A DNA stretch of 64,000 nt from JAXMAF01 sp046350555 (GTDB lineage: Bacteria > Planctomycetota > Phycisphaerae > Phycisphaerales > SM1A02). The stretch is from contig JAXMAF010000009.1 in NCBI GenBank assembly GCA_046350555.1, forward strand, positions 156,292-220,291, read 5' to 3'. Below are positions 1-9,052 of the stretch, in pieces; the stretch's first letter is position 1; every line of letters starts with the position of its first letter. A program made the position numbers and the translations under genes. The notes under the pieces are model-generated. The model had not been told where the DNA came from. It did not search any database and worked only from the letters and a program-made list of their open reading frames with translations.

Positions 1-864
1 GAAGCCGTCGGCGGTCGGGCCGACCGAGTCGCCGGCGTTGTCGCCGGTGCAGTCGGCGATCACGCCGGGGTTGCGGGCGTCGTCTTCCTTGATGTTGAAG
101 ACGATCTTCATCAGGTCGGAGCCGATGTCGGCGATCTTCGTGAAGATGCCGCCGGCGATTCGCAGCGCCGAGGCGCCGAGCGACTCGCCGATCGCGAAGC
201 CGATGAAGCACGGGCCGGCGAGATACGCCGGAAGCGTGAGGATGATCAGCAGCATGATCAGGAGCTCGACGCTGATGAGCACGGTGCCGATCGACATGCC
301 CGCCATGAGCGGGATCGAGTAGCAGGGATAGGGCCGTCCGGAGAGCGCTGCGTAGGCGGTGCGGCCGTTGGCGAAGGTGTTCACGCGGATGCCGAACCAC
401 GCCACCGCGTAGCTGCCGAGGATGCCGATCACGCTGAAGGCGGTGATGATGATCACCCGGCCCCAGACGCCCGTCTCGCCCTCGTGCACCTCGAAGGTCG
501 CCGCGAAGCCGAAGTAGCCGACCATCGTGATCGCGATGAAGATCCACAGGAACGCGAGGAACTTGCCCTGCGTGACCATGTAGGTCTTGCACGTCTCGTA
601 GATGAGTTCCGAGATCTCGCGCATCGCCGAGTGGATCGGCATGCTCTTGAGCCGGCCGTAGATCCACGCGCCGAAGCCGAGCCCGCCGAAGCAGACGAGC
701 ACGCCGATCCACAGGAGCGTGGTGCCCGGCATCCCGAGGAACTTCTGCGACGAGAGGTCGGGCAGCCGCAGGTTGGCCTCGTCGGCGAGCGCGGCGGGGG
801 CGATGGCCAGCGCGCCGAACACGCTGAGCGCCAGCAGCGACAGGCGACGGCCTCCGGCGGCCAT
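1..864 (-). CDS. hppA: Membrane-bound ion-pumping pyrophosphatase, N-terminal part
   Basis: About 288 residues are visible and the gene runs off the left edge; the family is usually 650-850 residues, so over half is missing. The protein couples PPi hydrolysis to H+ or Na+ transport across the inner membrane. A cleavable signal-like segment ends near residue 27 (APAALA). Several hydrophobic helices follow, then the family motif DCTGDNAGDSVGPTADGF at the window edge, with the Asp residues that bind Mg-PPi. The residue that separates K+-dependent from K+-independent enzymes lies outside the window, so the transported ion cannot be named. The ATG at 864 places the signal sequence at the N-terminus; in-frame ATGs at 906 and 951 are alternatives and none has a clear Shine-Dalgarno sequence. 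Identification is firm; the start is uncertain. Confidence 0.9.
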   Translation of the reverse strand, partial: MAAGGRRLSLLALSVFGALAIAPAALADEANLRLPDLSSQKFLGMPGTTLLWIGVLVCFGGLGFGAWIYGRLKSMPIHSAMREISELIYETCKTYMVTQGKFLAFLWIFIAITMVGYFGFAATFEVHEGETGVWGRVIIITAFSVIGILGSYAVAWFGIRVNTFANGRTAYAALSGRPYPCYSIPLMAGMSIGTVLISVELLIMLLIILTLPAYLAGPCFIGFAIGESLGASALRIAGGIFTKIADIGSDLMKIVFNIKEDDARNPGVIADCTGDNAGDSVGPTADGF

Positions 865-1144
865 GAGCCGCGATGCGCTTGAGGTCGGTCGGCTGGAAGC
901 CGTCATCGGTTCGGGCGAACGAATCACGCGAGTCACGGGCGTCGTGTCCATCTTGAGGGGCCAGGAAGGGTTTCGACGAGCGGCGCCCATGACGGTGGTC
1001 ACGGCCCGCCCGCATCGGGCTCGGTGGTGAAACCGATCCCGAACGAACTCCGACCGCGAGGTGCGGCGGATGGGGCGGAAGTATTGCAGAACGCGGATGG
1101 ATGTTCAAGGCGGGCGACTGTTGCGCAGCCCGTGAAACACGACA

Positions 1145-1169
1145 GCCCGGCGCCACAGCGGCGCCGGGC
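1145..1169 (-). terminator. GC-rich hairpin, probable terminator of the beta-helix gene
   Basis: A perfect 10-bp stem (GCCCGGCGCC / GGCGCCGGGC) closes a 5-nt loop, 70 bases past the stop of the minus-strand gene ending at 1239. The sequence after it on the minus strand is only moderately T-rich, so an intrinsic terminator is plausible but not proven. Nothing else was recognised in the gap between 865 and 1238. Confidence 0.45.
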
Positions 1170-1238
1170 CGTCTCTCCCTCCCTCCTTCTCGAGGCCGGG
1201 GCGTGCTCGCGGTCCGATTGAAGTCGTCCGGTCGTCGC

Positions 1239-3146
1239 TCACGCAACCCACGCACCGAGCATCACGCCCAGATCCGCTCCATCCACGACGCCATCGCCGT
1301 TGAGATCGGCCGCGGCGTCGTTCGTGCCCCACGCGCCCAGCAGGATCCCGAGATCGGCGCCATCGACCTTGCCGTCGCCGTCGATGTCGCCCGGAAGACC
1401 GGGCGCCTCGACGACGCCCACGCACGCGGAGAACTCGCTCGTGTTGCCGGTCGCGTCCTGCGCCGCGGTGGAGGTGATCACGGAGCCCGCCGGGACGCTC
1501 GCGGGCAGCGTCGTCGAGAAGCTCGCGTTGCCGGCGCCGTCGGTGGTGACGGCGGCGGCGCCCAGGTACGTCCTGCCTTCGCCGTAGCCGGAGGGATCGC
1601 ATGTCGGATTCGCGAAGAACTCGATCGTGAATGCCTGGTTGGCGAGACTGTTGAAGGTGCCGGCGATGGTGATGTCGGATCCGGTCGCGTCGGCCGAGGC
1701 GAGCACCGGGAAGTTCTGCAATCCGTTGCCGCCCGTGTCGCCGTCGCCGAGGTCGTTGGCGGTGAAGCCGGACGGCCCGAAGCCCAGCAGGTCGATGCCC
1801 AACCCTCCGTTGTCGAAGATCGAGTTGGCGGAGATGCGGACGCCGGTCGCGGAGTTGAGGACGCGGAGACCACCCGTCTCGTTGTTGGCGATCAGGTTGC
1901 CCTCGTTCGCCGCGGCGCCACCGACGTGCGTGTTGGTGGGGATGCCGTTGGGGTCCGAATAGACCAGGACGCCGAGCACGTTGATGATCGGCGTCGTGCC
2001 GTCGGCGGCGACGCCGATGCGGTTGCCGGTCATGACCGTGCCGGTGGCGGTGGCGCCGACGCCGATGGCGACGCCGAAGCGATCTCCATTGAAGTGGTCG
2101 ATGCCTGTCATCTCGATGCCCGAGACCAGGTTGTTGCGGATGATCGTGTCGACTGCGCCGGTGTAGATCGCGATGCCGCCGGCGCCGCTCTTCCCCGGGT
2201 ACTTGGCCGAGCCGTCCGGCGTGGTGCCGACGTAGTTGTTCTCGATGACCGTGTTCTTCGCGTGCTGCACGTCGAGTTGCGTGCCCGAGGGGAGGCCCTC
2301 CTCGGCGTAATAGCCATGTCCGGCGAGGTTGTTGCGCTCGGCATCGGTCGGCCCGCCGATCCGGTTGTTGTCGCAGGTTCCGTAGAAGGTGTCGCCGTTG
2401 ACCCGCAGCCCCCAGCGGAAATTGTTGCCGACGACGACGTTGTCGCTGGCGCCGGAGTAGATGCCGACGCCCTCGGAGAAGGTGTTGCCCTCGCCCGGTC
2501 CGGTGCCGCCGATCGTGTTCAGGTCGCCGCCGCCATAGTCGCCGCGGATCGTCAGTCCATTGGTGGTGCAGCCGATGACGTGATTGTTGTTCCCCGTGAT
2601 CCAGATCGTCTGGCTGAAGTTGTTGCCGAAGGCGATGTCGAGGCCCTTCACGGTGCAGCCGTTGCCCGCCAGCCAGAGGCACGGAATGAAGGAGGGCACG
2701 CCGGCGTACTGGAGCCCGACCTCGTTGCCGTCGGGGTTGGTGTCGCCGGTGAAGAGGGTCTGGGTCGAGAAGTCGATCGTGGTCTCGTCGCCGCTGACAT
2801 AGCACATGAAATCGAGGTGGATGATCGCCCGGTCGTCGAAGAAGATCGACCACTCGCTCGTGGGAATGGCGAAGGCGATCGTCTGCGGTCCGGGCGTGTT
2901 GTTGGCGGCCGTCACCGCCTCGCGAAGCGTGATCAGGCCATCCGGCCCCGGCAGGTCCGCGACCATCTGGGCGCCGCCGAAGTCCATGAAGTCGTCGAGC
3001 GCGACGTTGACCGTGATCGTCTCGCCGGCGCCGTGCGCCGAGAGGGCGAGGAAGGTCGTGATCGCGGCGGCGACGAGGGTCGGTCGGGCGATGCCCGTCG
3101 TCTGCGCGATGCCCCTCCGGCGTGCGGGCTCTGTGATGCGTGTCAT
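1239..3146 (-). CDS. Exported right-handed beta-helix protein with C-terminal dockerin-like tag
   Basis: 635 residues. A signal peptide (ALSAHGA region, ending near residue 41) is followed by a segment resembling the CSLREA-type start of choice-of-anchor surface proteins (ITLREAVTAANNTPG). Next come many short Asn/Gly-rich rungs (NNNHVIG, NNYVGTTPDG, GNRIGVAADGT, NSIFDNGG) typical of a parallel beta-helix. The last ~55 residues carry two calcium-loop motifs, DIDGDGKVDGADLG and DLNGDGVVDGADLG. It is probably secreted or on the surface, with no catalytic residues identified. The ATG at 3146 has AAGGA nine bases upstream; the open frame extends much farther upstream but without a signal sequence at its start. 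A hairpin lies downstream at 1145-1169. Molecular function is unknown. Confidence 0.85.
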   Translation of the reverse strand: MTRITEPARRRGIAQTTGIARPTLVAAAITTFLALSAHGAGETITVNVALDDFMDFGGAQMVADLPGPDGLITLREAVTAANNTPGPQTIAFAIPTSEWSIFFDDRAIIHLDFMCYVSGDETTIDFSTQTLFTGDTNPDGNEVGLQYAGVPSFIPCLWLAGNGCTVKGLDIAFGNNFSQTIWITGNNNHVIGCTTNGLTIRGDYGGGDLNTIGGTGPGEGNTFSEGVGIYSGASDNVVVGNNFRWGLRVNGDTFYGTCDNNRIGGPTDAERNNLAGHGYYAEEGLPSGTQLDVQHAKNTVIENNYVGTTPDGSAKYPGKSGAGGIAIYTGAVDTIIRNNLVSGIEMTGIDHFNGDRFGVAIGVGATATGTVMTGNRIGVAADGTTPIINVLGVLVYSDPNGIPTNTHVGGAAANEGNLIANNETGGLRVLNSATGVRISANSIFDNGGLGIDLLGFGPSGFTANDLGDGDTGGNGLQNFPVLASADATGSDITIAGTFNSLANQAFTIEFFANPTCDPSGYGEGRTYLGAAAVTTDGAGNASFSTTLPASVPAGSVITSTAAQDATGNTSEFSACVGVVEAPGLPGDIDGDGKVDGADLGILLGAWGTNDAAADLNGDGVVDGADLGVMLGAWVA

Positions 3147-3443
3147 GTCCGAGGTTCCTTTGTCTCCGATCGCGCGTGGGCGAATCTTCGCGCCGTCGGT
3201 CAGGAGTCGAGGCCGCCCGCCGCCATGCTGATACATGCATGTTGCACTCGCCTCGCCGAGATGCGGGTCGGATGGCGGTCGCCAACGGCGCCAGCGCGAT
3301 TCCCGCCAACGAGCGACACCAACGCGACGGCGAGGATCCGCCGGAAGATCCGCGAGGCAGCGGCGATGACGAGCTTCGGAGACCGGAACCCGACGCTCCG
3401 TGCCGCGCGCGGTGCCGCCGGCAATGATCCAGACATCGCCGCC

Positions 3444-4271
3444 ATGACCCAGCCAACCAACCCGCAACGAACCGCGCGCCACCGGATCCTCCTGCTCGTG
3501 CTTGCCGCGCTCGTCGCGGCGATCTTCCTGGCGCCGCGGATACCGCAGGATCCCGCGTACCACGACTTCGCCGACAAGCGACCGCTGCTGGGAATTCCCA
3601 ACTGCTGCGACGTGCTCTCGAACGTGCCGTTCGTGCTCGTGGGCATCTGGGGACTCGTCGTCGCGTGGCGCGGCGCGGCGCGAGGCGCCGATGCATCGGC
3701 GCGCGAAGGCGCCATGCTGCGCTCGAGCCCGTTCGTGAATCGTTGGGATCGCTGGCCGTACAGCGCCCTCTTCGCGGGCGCGCTCCTCACCGCGTTCGGC
3801 TCTGCGTACTACCACCTGGCGCCGGACAACGCGCGGCTGGTCTGGGACCGGCTGCCGATGACGCTCGGCTTCATGGGGTTGCTCACGGCGATCATCAGCG
3901 AGCGGATCGGCGTGAAGGCGGGTCGCGCGCTCTTCGTCCCGCTGCTGCTGCTCGGCGCGGGGAGCGTCTTCTACTGGGCGTGGGGAGAGCACCGCGACAT
4001 CGGCGACCTGCGCCCGTATGCGCTGGTGCAGTTTGGATCGCTGGTCGTGCTGGTGCTGATCCTCGCGCTCTATCCCGCGCGGCGCTCGGGCGTCGGGTAC
4101 CTCGTCGCGGGGCTCGTCGCGTATCTGGCCGCGAAGGGGCTTGAGGCCACCGATCGCCCTGTGTTCGCGCTCGGGCGCATCGTGAGCGGCCACTCGCTGA
4201 AGCACGTGGCGGCGGCGGTCGCGGTGGCGTGCGTCGTGCTCATGCTTCGGGCGCGCGAGACGGAGCGTTGA
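3444..4271 (+). CDS. Ceramidase-family (CREST superfamily) integral membrane protein
   Basis: 275 residues with about seven hydrophobic segments. The pattern YHDFADKR...GIPNCCDVLSN near residues 35-57, then SAYYHLAP and WDRLPMT in the middle, and SGHSLKHVAA near the C-terminus fits the alkaline ceramidase/PAQR-like membrane hydrolases, whose conserved Asp, Ser and His residues bind zinc. Substrate is unknown; in bacteria such proteins are often annotated only as ceramidase domain. It is divergently oriented from the beta-helix gene. The 297-base gap between them holds no recognised site. ATG 3444 is chosen because it places about ten residues before the first helix; an in-frame ATG at 3366 is an alternative. 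Confidence 0.75.
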   Translation: MTQPTNPQRTARHRILLLVLAALVAAIFLAPRIPQDPAYHDFADKRPLLGIPNCCDVLSNVPFVLVGIWGLVVAWRGAARGADASAREGAMLRSSPFVNRWDRWPYSALFAGALLTAFGSAYYHLAPDNARLVWDRLPMTLGFMGLLTAIISERIGVKAGRALFVPLLLLGAGSVFYWAWGEHRDIGDLRPYALVQFGSLVVLVLILALYPARRSGVGYLVAGLVAYLAAKGLEATDRPVFALGRIVSGHSLKHVAAAVAVACVVLMLRARETER

Positions 4272-4310
4272 TCGGCGCCCCCGGCGGGGTCGCGCGGCGT
4301 CGCGCGCGGC

Positions 4311-5477
4311 TCAACCCAACGCCCGCGCCAGGGCGAGGAACCGTGCGTACGCCTCGCCGACTTCCGTCATCGTGTCGCCGGCGAACTTCTCGAGGAAGGC
4401 CCGCGCGATCTCGAAGGCGACGACGTTCTCCATCACCACGCTGGCGGCGGAAATCGCGCTGACGTCGCTGCGCTCGTACGTGCTCTGCTCGGGCTGCCGG
4501 GAGACGAGATCGACGCTGGGCATGCCGCGGAGAAGCGTCGAGATGGGCTTCATCGCGCCCTTGACCACCACGGGCATGCCGTTGGTCATGCCGCCTTCGA
4601 GGCCACCGGCGTTGTTCGTCGGGCGCACGAAGCCGAGCGCCGGCGTGTCGCGCCGGGATGGATCGAACTCGATCGGATCGTGCACGCGCGAGCCCGGACG
4701 GAACGCGCACTCGCGGCCGAGGCCGATCTCGACCGCCTTGAACGCCTGGATTCCCATGACAGCGCCGGCGATCCGGGCATCCAGCCGCTCGTCGGAGTTG
4801 ACGCACGTGCCGAGCCCGATCGGGCAGCCGAAGACGTGGCATTCGACGATGCCGCCGACCGTGTCGCGGTCGATCTTGGCCTGGCGGATGCGGGCGATCA
4901 TCGCGTCGCTCGCCGCGGCGTCGGGGCAGTAGACGTCGCTGGCGTCGCGCAGCGCGCGCAGCGGCCGCCAGTTCGCCTCGGTCGCCTGGATGTTCGACTC
5001 GGCGTCAAGCACGCTGCGAACGAAGCCGAACGCCTCGATCCCGAACTCCCGCAGCAGACAGCGCGCCAGCGCGCCGGCGCAGGTGCGCGACGCGGTCTCG
5101 CGGGCGCTCGCGCGCTCGAGCGTCTCGCGACAGTCGGTGGTGAGCCACTTCACCGCGCCCGCCAGGTCGGCATGGCCCGGACGCGGCCTGAAGACGGGGG
5201 GCGTGCGCTCGAGGTCGTCGAGGCGGCTGTCGGCGTTGACGATCTGCATGACGACGGGTCCGCCCGTCGTGCGCCCGCGTCGCACGCCCGCGAGAAACGA
5301 CGCCGAGTCGTGCTCGATGCGCTGCCTCGCGCCCCGGCCATAGCCACCCTGCCGGCGGGCGAGTTCCGCGTCGATGAACGAGGCATCGACCGCGACACCC
5401 GCCGGCAACCCGTTCACCAGCGTGGTCAGCGCCGGCCCATGCGACTCGCCCGCGGTCGAATAGCGAAGGTTCGCCAT
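4311..5477 (-). CDS. aroC: Chorismate synthase
   Basis: 388 residues, normal length for the family. It converts 5-enolpyruvylshikimate-3-phosphate to chorismate, the last shikimate-pathway step, with reduced FMN as cofactor. Visible signatures: GESHGPAL near residue 10, RQGGYGRGARQRIE around 42-55, the RASARETASRTCAGA segment around 135, GGIVECHVFGCP near 210, TNNAGGLEGGMTNG around 290 and RSDVSAISAASVVMENVVA near the C-terminus. The gene converges on the ceramidase-like gene (39 bases between stops). It lies 70 bases downstream of an exported-protein gene on the same strand, so cotranscription is possible. The start follows the typical M-x-N-L-R-Y-S-T-A-GESHG N-terminus. Confidence 0.96.
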   Translation of the reverse strand: MANLRYSTAGESHGPALTTLVNGLPAGVAVDASFIDAELARRQGGYGRGARQRIEHDSASFLAGVRRGRTTGGPVVMQIVNADSRLDDLERTPPVFRPRPGHADLAGAVKWLTTDCRETLERASARETASRTCAGALARCLLREFGIEAFGFVRSVLDAESNIQATEANWRPLRALRDASDVYCPDAAASDAMIARIRQAKIDRDTVGGIVECHVFGCPIGLGTCVNSDERLDARIAGAVMGIQAFKAVEIGLGRECAFRPGSRVHDPIEFDPSRRDTPALGFVRPTNNAGGLEGGMTNGMPVVVKGAMKPISTLLRGMPSVDLVSRQPEQSTYERSDVSAISAASVVMENVVAFEIARAFLEKFAGDTMTEVGEAYARFLALARALG

Positions 5478-5547
5478 GCGGTGGAGGGTACCGACGGACG
5501 CGCGGCGCGGCCACGCGAGCGCCGGCTCGCCGTCGCGCCACGCTGGC

Positions 5548-7452
5548 CTATTTCGGCGCCGGCGCCGCGCCGCTGCGCTTGGCCATGTCGACGGCAATGC
5601 CGACCATCGCCGCGGGAATCACGATCGCGCCCTCCACGTCGTGCCGGTCCACCTCGAGCGCGAGCCCGATCGGTTCGGGTCCGAAGTCGAGTTCCGGCTG
5701 CTTCGCGTCGCCGCCGCCGAAGGCCGCCATCGCCGAGCGTACCAGCTTGCCGATGGCGCCGACGCCCACGAACGCCTCGATGTCCGCATCGGGCAGGAGG
5801 AACTCGCGCATCGCCGCGACCGTCGCGTTGGCGCCGAGCCGCTTCTCGCCCGTGCCGCTCGCCGCGGCGACGGCGCGGCGCAGGACGTCGGGGCGCTGGC
5901 TCGAGGTGATCACGAGCGCGTCGTCCAGCGGCTTCGCGAAGCCGTGCACGCCGCGCTGTCCGAAGAGGATGCTTTTGGCGAGCGCCCGCATCGCCGCGTC
6001 GGGCGCAGGCGCCGCGCCGGGCAGCGATGTCTCGACCAGTTCGTACGCATCGGCCACGATCGCATCGGTCGACTCCTTGCCCTTGACCTCGCGGTTCGCC
6101 TCCCACTTCAGTTCGCGCTTCATCCCGTCGCCGAGGTCGCTCGCCTCGGCGACCTGCGTCAGGCGGGCCCGCAGCGCATCGCGCAGCGCCGCGGGATCGC
6201 CGTCGACGAGCACCAGCGCCGAGTCGTTCAGCACGCCGCCGACGGCGACGCCGAGCTTGCTCGGATAGACACCCCAGGCGAGCTCGCGCGCGGTGCCCAG
6301 CCACGGCGCGGCGGACGCGATTCCGGGAACAAGCAGGGCGTCGAGCGCCTCGATTCCCTTCACGCCGCCGAGCCCCTGGAGATCGACGCCCAGCGCCCAG
6401 TAGAACGGCTGATCGGGCAGCCGCGCCAACCGATCGCGCGCCGTGCGGGGCGCGACCGATGCGCCGGACCCTTCGGCCGGCTTCGCCGCCTCGTCTCCGC
6501 CAACGAAGAGCGCCCCGATCTCGCTCGCCGGGTCGAAACGCAGCAGTCCGCGTCCCAGCAGCCCAAGCGCGTCGATGTCCCAGGCCATCGCCGCGACCGT
6601 GAGACCGTCGCGCACCTTCGCGAGGCGCGCCTCGACGGCACGGGCTCGATCGGCTCCGAGCGCGCCGTCGAGCACGCCACCCAACGCGCCGTTCGTGGAT
6701 CCCTTGGAAGACCCCTCGACCGCCGGCGCGGCGGCGCCCTTGGTCGCCTCGCGCGCCGCGGCGCGCACGAAGGCGCCATCGATCCACGCGACCGCGTCGG
6801 CTCGCCGCAGCAGGACGTCGCGCTTCGGTCCGAGCCGATCGAGGTGCCTGGCGACGCCCGCGGCATCCTCGCCGAGCCCGGCGACTCCGTCGGGCGTCTC
6901 CGAGAGCGCGACCCAAGCCCCGCGCTCCTTCGTGTCGATCCGCTTCGTGGCGAAGGTGCGTCCGCCGACGCCGACGCGCATGACCTCCGAGTCGCCGCTG
7001 CGGGTGAAGTTCCCGTCGAGGACCGCGGCCGCGTCGTTCACCGCCACGAGCACCGTCGCAAGGGGCGCCGCGGCGCCGTCGGGCCAGCGCAGGATTCCGA
7101 TCAGCGCGCCGTCGTCGCGCACGCCGGCGGTGATCCCAAGCCGCGCCTTGACGAGATCGAGCGGCCGACCGACGAGCGCCGCCTCGGGCCGATCGATGCG
7201 CTCCAGGCACGTCGAGAGCTCGTCGCTGCACTTCTTGAGGTTTGGCACCACGAAGACGCCGACCGCGTCGGCGGGAACCAGGGCCAGCCCCTGTTCGAGC
7301 GTGTCGGCCGGCGCCGCCGCGGCGACCAGGAGCGCACCCAGCCACGCCACGGCGAACGAAGCGGCACGGGTCGAACGCGCGGACGGACGCGGATTGGCCA
7401 GGTCCGCCACGACAGCCACACGGGCGACGCCGGCTTGGGGGAGATCACGCAT
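5548..7452 (-). CDS. Exported protein of unknown function
   Basis: 634 residues. A hydrophobic signal-like segment (residues ~33-50, ending AAAAPADT) is preceded by a rather long basic N-terminal region, so the true start may lie a few codons downstream. The rest is soluble, Ala/Asp-rich and full of predicted alpha/beta segments. It contains LVPADAVGVFVVPNLKK near residue 60 and FYWALGVDLQGLGG in the middle, a layout reminiscent of DUF3352-like exported proteins, but no catalytic motif is visible. It is upstream of aroC on the same strand and divergent from the membrane gene at 7581. Function is not assigned. Confidence 0.7.
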   Translation of the reverse strand: MRDLPQAGVARVAVVADLANPRPSARSTRAASFAVAWLGALLVAAAAPADTLEQGLALVPADAVGVFVVPNLKKCSDELSTCLERIDRPEAALVGRPLDLVKARLGITAGVRDDGALIGILRWPDGAAAPLATVLVAVNDAAAVLDGNFTRSGDSEVMRVGVGGRTFATKRIDTKERGAWVALSETPDGVAGLGEDAAGVARHLDRLGPKRDVLLRRADAVAWIDGAFVRAAAREATKGAAAPAVEGSSKGSTNGALGGVLDGALGADRARAVEARLAKVRDGLTVAAMAWDIDALGLLGRGLLRFDPASEIGALFVGGDEAAKPAEGSGASVAPRTARDRLARLPDQPFYWALGVDLQGLGGVKGIEALDALLVPGIASAAPWLGTARELAWGVYPSKLGVAVGGVLNDSALVLVDGDPAALRDALRARLTQVAEASDLGDGMKRELKWEANREVKGKESTDAIVADAYELVETSLPGAAPAPDAAMRALAKSILFGQRGVHGFAKPLDDALVITSSQRPDVLRRAVAAASGTGEKRLGANATVAAMREFLLPDADIEAFVGVGAIGKLVRSAMAAFGGGDAKQPELDFGPEPIGLALEVDRHDVEGAIVIPAAMVGIAVDMAKRSGAAPAPK

Positions 7453-7580
7453 GCGGCGATTCTTGGCGCCGTTGGTGTTCGTTGCGCACCGACGCCCGGC
7501 AACCGCGATGCGGCGGGTCTCGCGCGGGGGCGTGATCGAGCGTTCGGTCGGGCGCCGCGCACGCGTGGCTACGCTCGGAG

Positions 7581-8919
7581 ATGCAGGCGTCGCCGTGGAT
7601 GGGCCTCCTGGCGCTCGTCGCGCTGGCGTGGGCGGTCGCCGCGGCGCTGCGCGCCCTGCGGGTCGCCGGACACGCCGTCGTCGGCGGCCTGGTCGCCGGC
7701 GCGGTGCTTGGGCCGACCCTCCTCGGACGCGTTGCGCCGAATCTCTTCGAGGATGCCTTCCTCGGCGGCCGGACCGAGCGGGAGGCCTGGCGATCGATCG
7801 AGCGGGAGAGGATCGCGTGGGAGCTCGCCGTCGCGACGACGGCCACCGGCTCGGATGAAGCCAGTGCGCAGCGCGACGCACTGCCGAGCGACGCCCCGTC
7901 GCGCCACGCGCCGTCGGCGGGCGACGGCGCAGACCGCGCGAACGACACCGACCACACCGCCGGCGCGCGCGGCGCCGATCGCACCGAGGGCGCACACGGC
8001 GCCGACGTCGCCGAGCGGGCGGATCTCGCCGATCGCGCCGCTCGCGAACGCCTTGCCAACTCCGTCGCGGCCGCCTGGCGCGCGGCGGCCCACGAGGCGC
8101 AACGGCCCTTGCGCGTCGCGGCGACGCTGCTCGCGGCGCTGGTCCTGCTGGGCATCGCCGGGGCCGGTCGAGGACGCCACTCCGCCGGCGCCATCTCCAT
8201 CGGGCTCTGGTCCGCGGGGCTTCCGGCGGCGCTCGGTCTTGTGCTCCTGTGGTGGCGCGGAGAGTCGCTCGACGATTCCGCGGCGCTCTGGCTGCTCGCG
8301 GCGCTCGCCGTCGGACCGTGGTGGCTCGATCCGATCGACCGCGCAGCGGCCGAGGGCGCGGAGCACGATGGTGCGGCGCTTCTCGTCGGCGCGGGCCTCG
8401 TCGCGTCGACGATCGCCGCCGCGCTGGCGCTCGCGGCGCTCGTGCAGTCGATGGCGTTGCTTCCGGCTGCTCGTCGTCCTCGCCACGCCACTCGGACTCG
8501 CCGCGCGCGTCGTCCGGCGCGGAACGTCCGTGAGCGGCGTTCCGCCGCGCTGGCTCTCCGAGCTGGTCGATGGCTGGGGCATCCCCGCGCTTGCGGCGCT
8601 CGCGGCGGTGCGCATCGAGTTCATCGTCGATGCATCGTGGTCGGCCCTCCTCGTCGTGCCGCTGCTGGCGGGAGACGCGCGATGGCTCGGTGCGTTCATC
8701 GGAGCGATGCTCCCCGGCGAGCGCCGCCCGCAGTCCGCGATGCGCCTGGTCCTGCCATCGACGGGGTGTGCACCGACCACGATCGCCTACACCGCCGCGG
8801 CGCTCTGGTCCGACCTGTTGGCGCGCGACCTGGCGCTCGGACTCCTGCTCGGGGCGGCGATCGCCGCGGCTACCCTGCCGCTGCGTCGCCGCGTCGACGA
8901 ATCCCTGCGGCAAGGATGA
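7581..8919 (+). CDS. Multi-pass membrane protein with Kef/NhaA-like N-terminus, frameshifted
   Basis: The first ~290 codons (7581 to about 8460) encode a membrane protein with a first hairpin AGHAVVGGLVAGAVLGPTLLG, resembling the glycine-rich helix of cation:proton antiporters. A long Ala/Asp-rich soluble loop (residues ~90-160) and further helices follow. The reading frame then breaks: from about 8460 the convincing hydrophobic sequence (LLVVLATPLGLAARVV ... LALGLLLGAAIAAATL) is in the +1 frame and ends at 8919. Removing one base near 8455-8475 restores a protein of about 445 residues. Either the gene is inactive or this base is a sequence error. Divergent from the exported-protein gene at 7452. 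The antiporter assignment is tentative. Confidence 0.6.
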
Positions 8920-9052
8920 AGTCCCCTTTTGGGGGTTCCACTTGCCCGCCCGGCCTTCGGACGCGAGCATCATCTGTTGACTCGTCAGCATGGACGCGGG
9001 GTGCAGCACGCCGCGCTCGCCGCCCATCCATTCGCCGCCCTCCAGGACAACC

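Noticed and set aside
1105..4271. Very long open frames on both strands across the beta-helix gene
   Set aside because: They are high-GC shadows with Arg/Ala-rich low-complexity translations; the true minus-strand frame has a signal peptide, beta-helix rungs and calcium loops.
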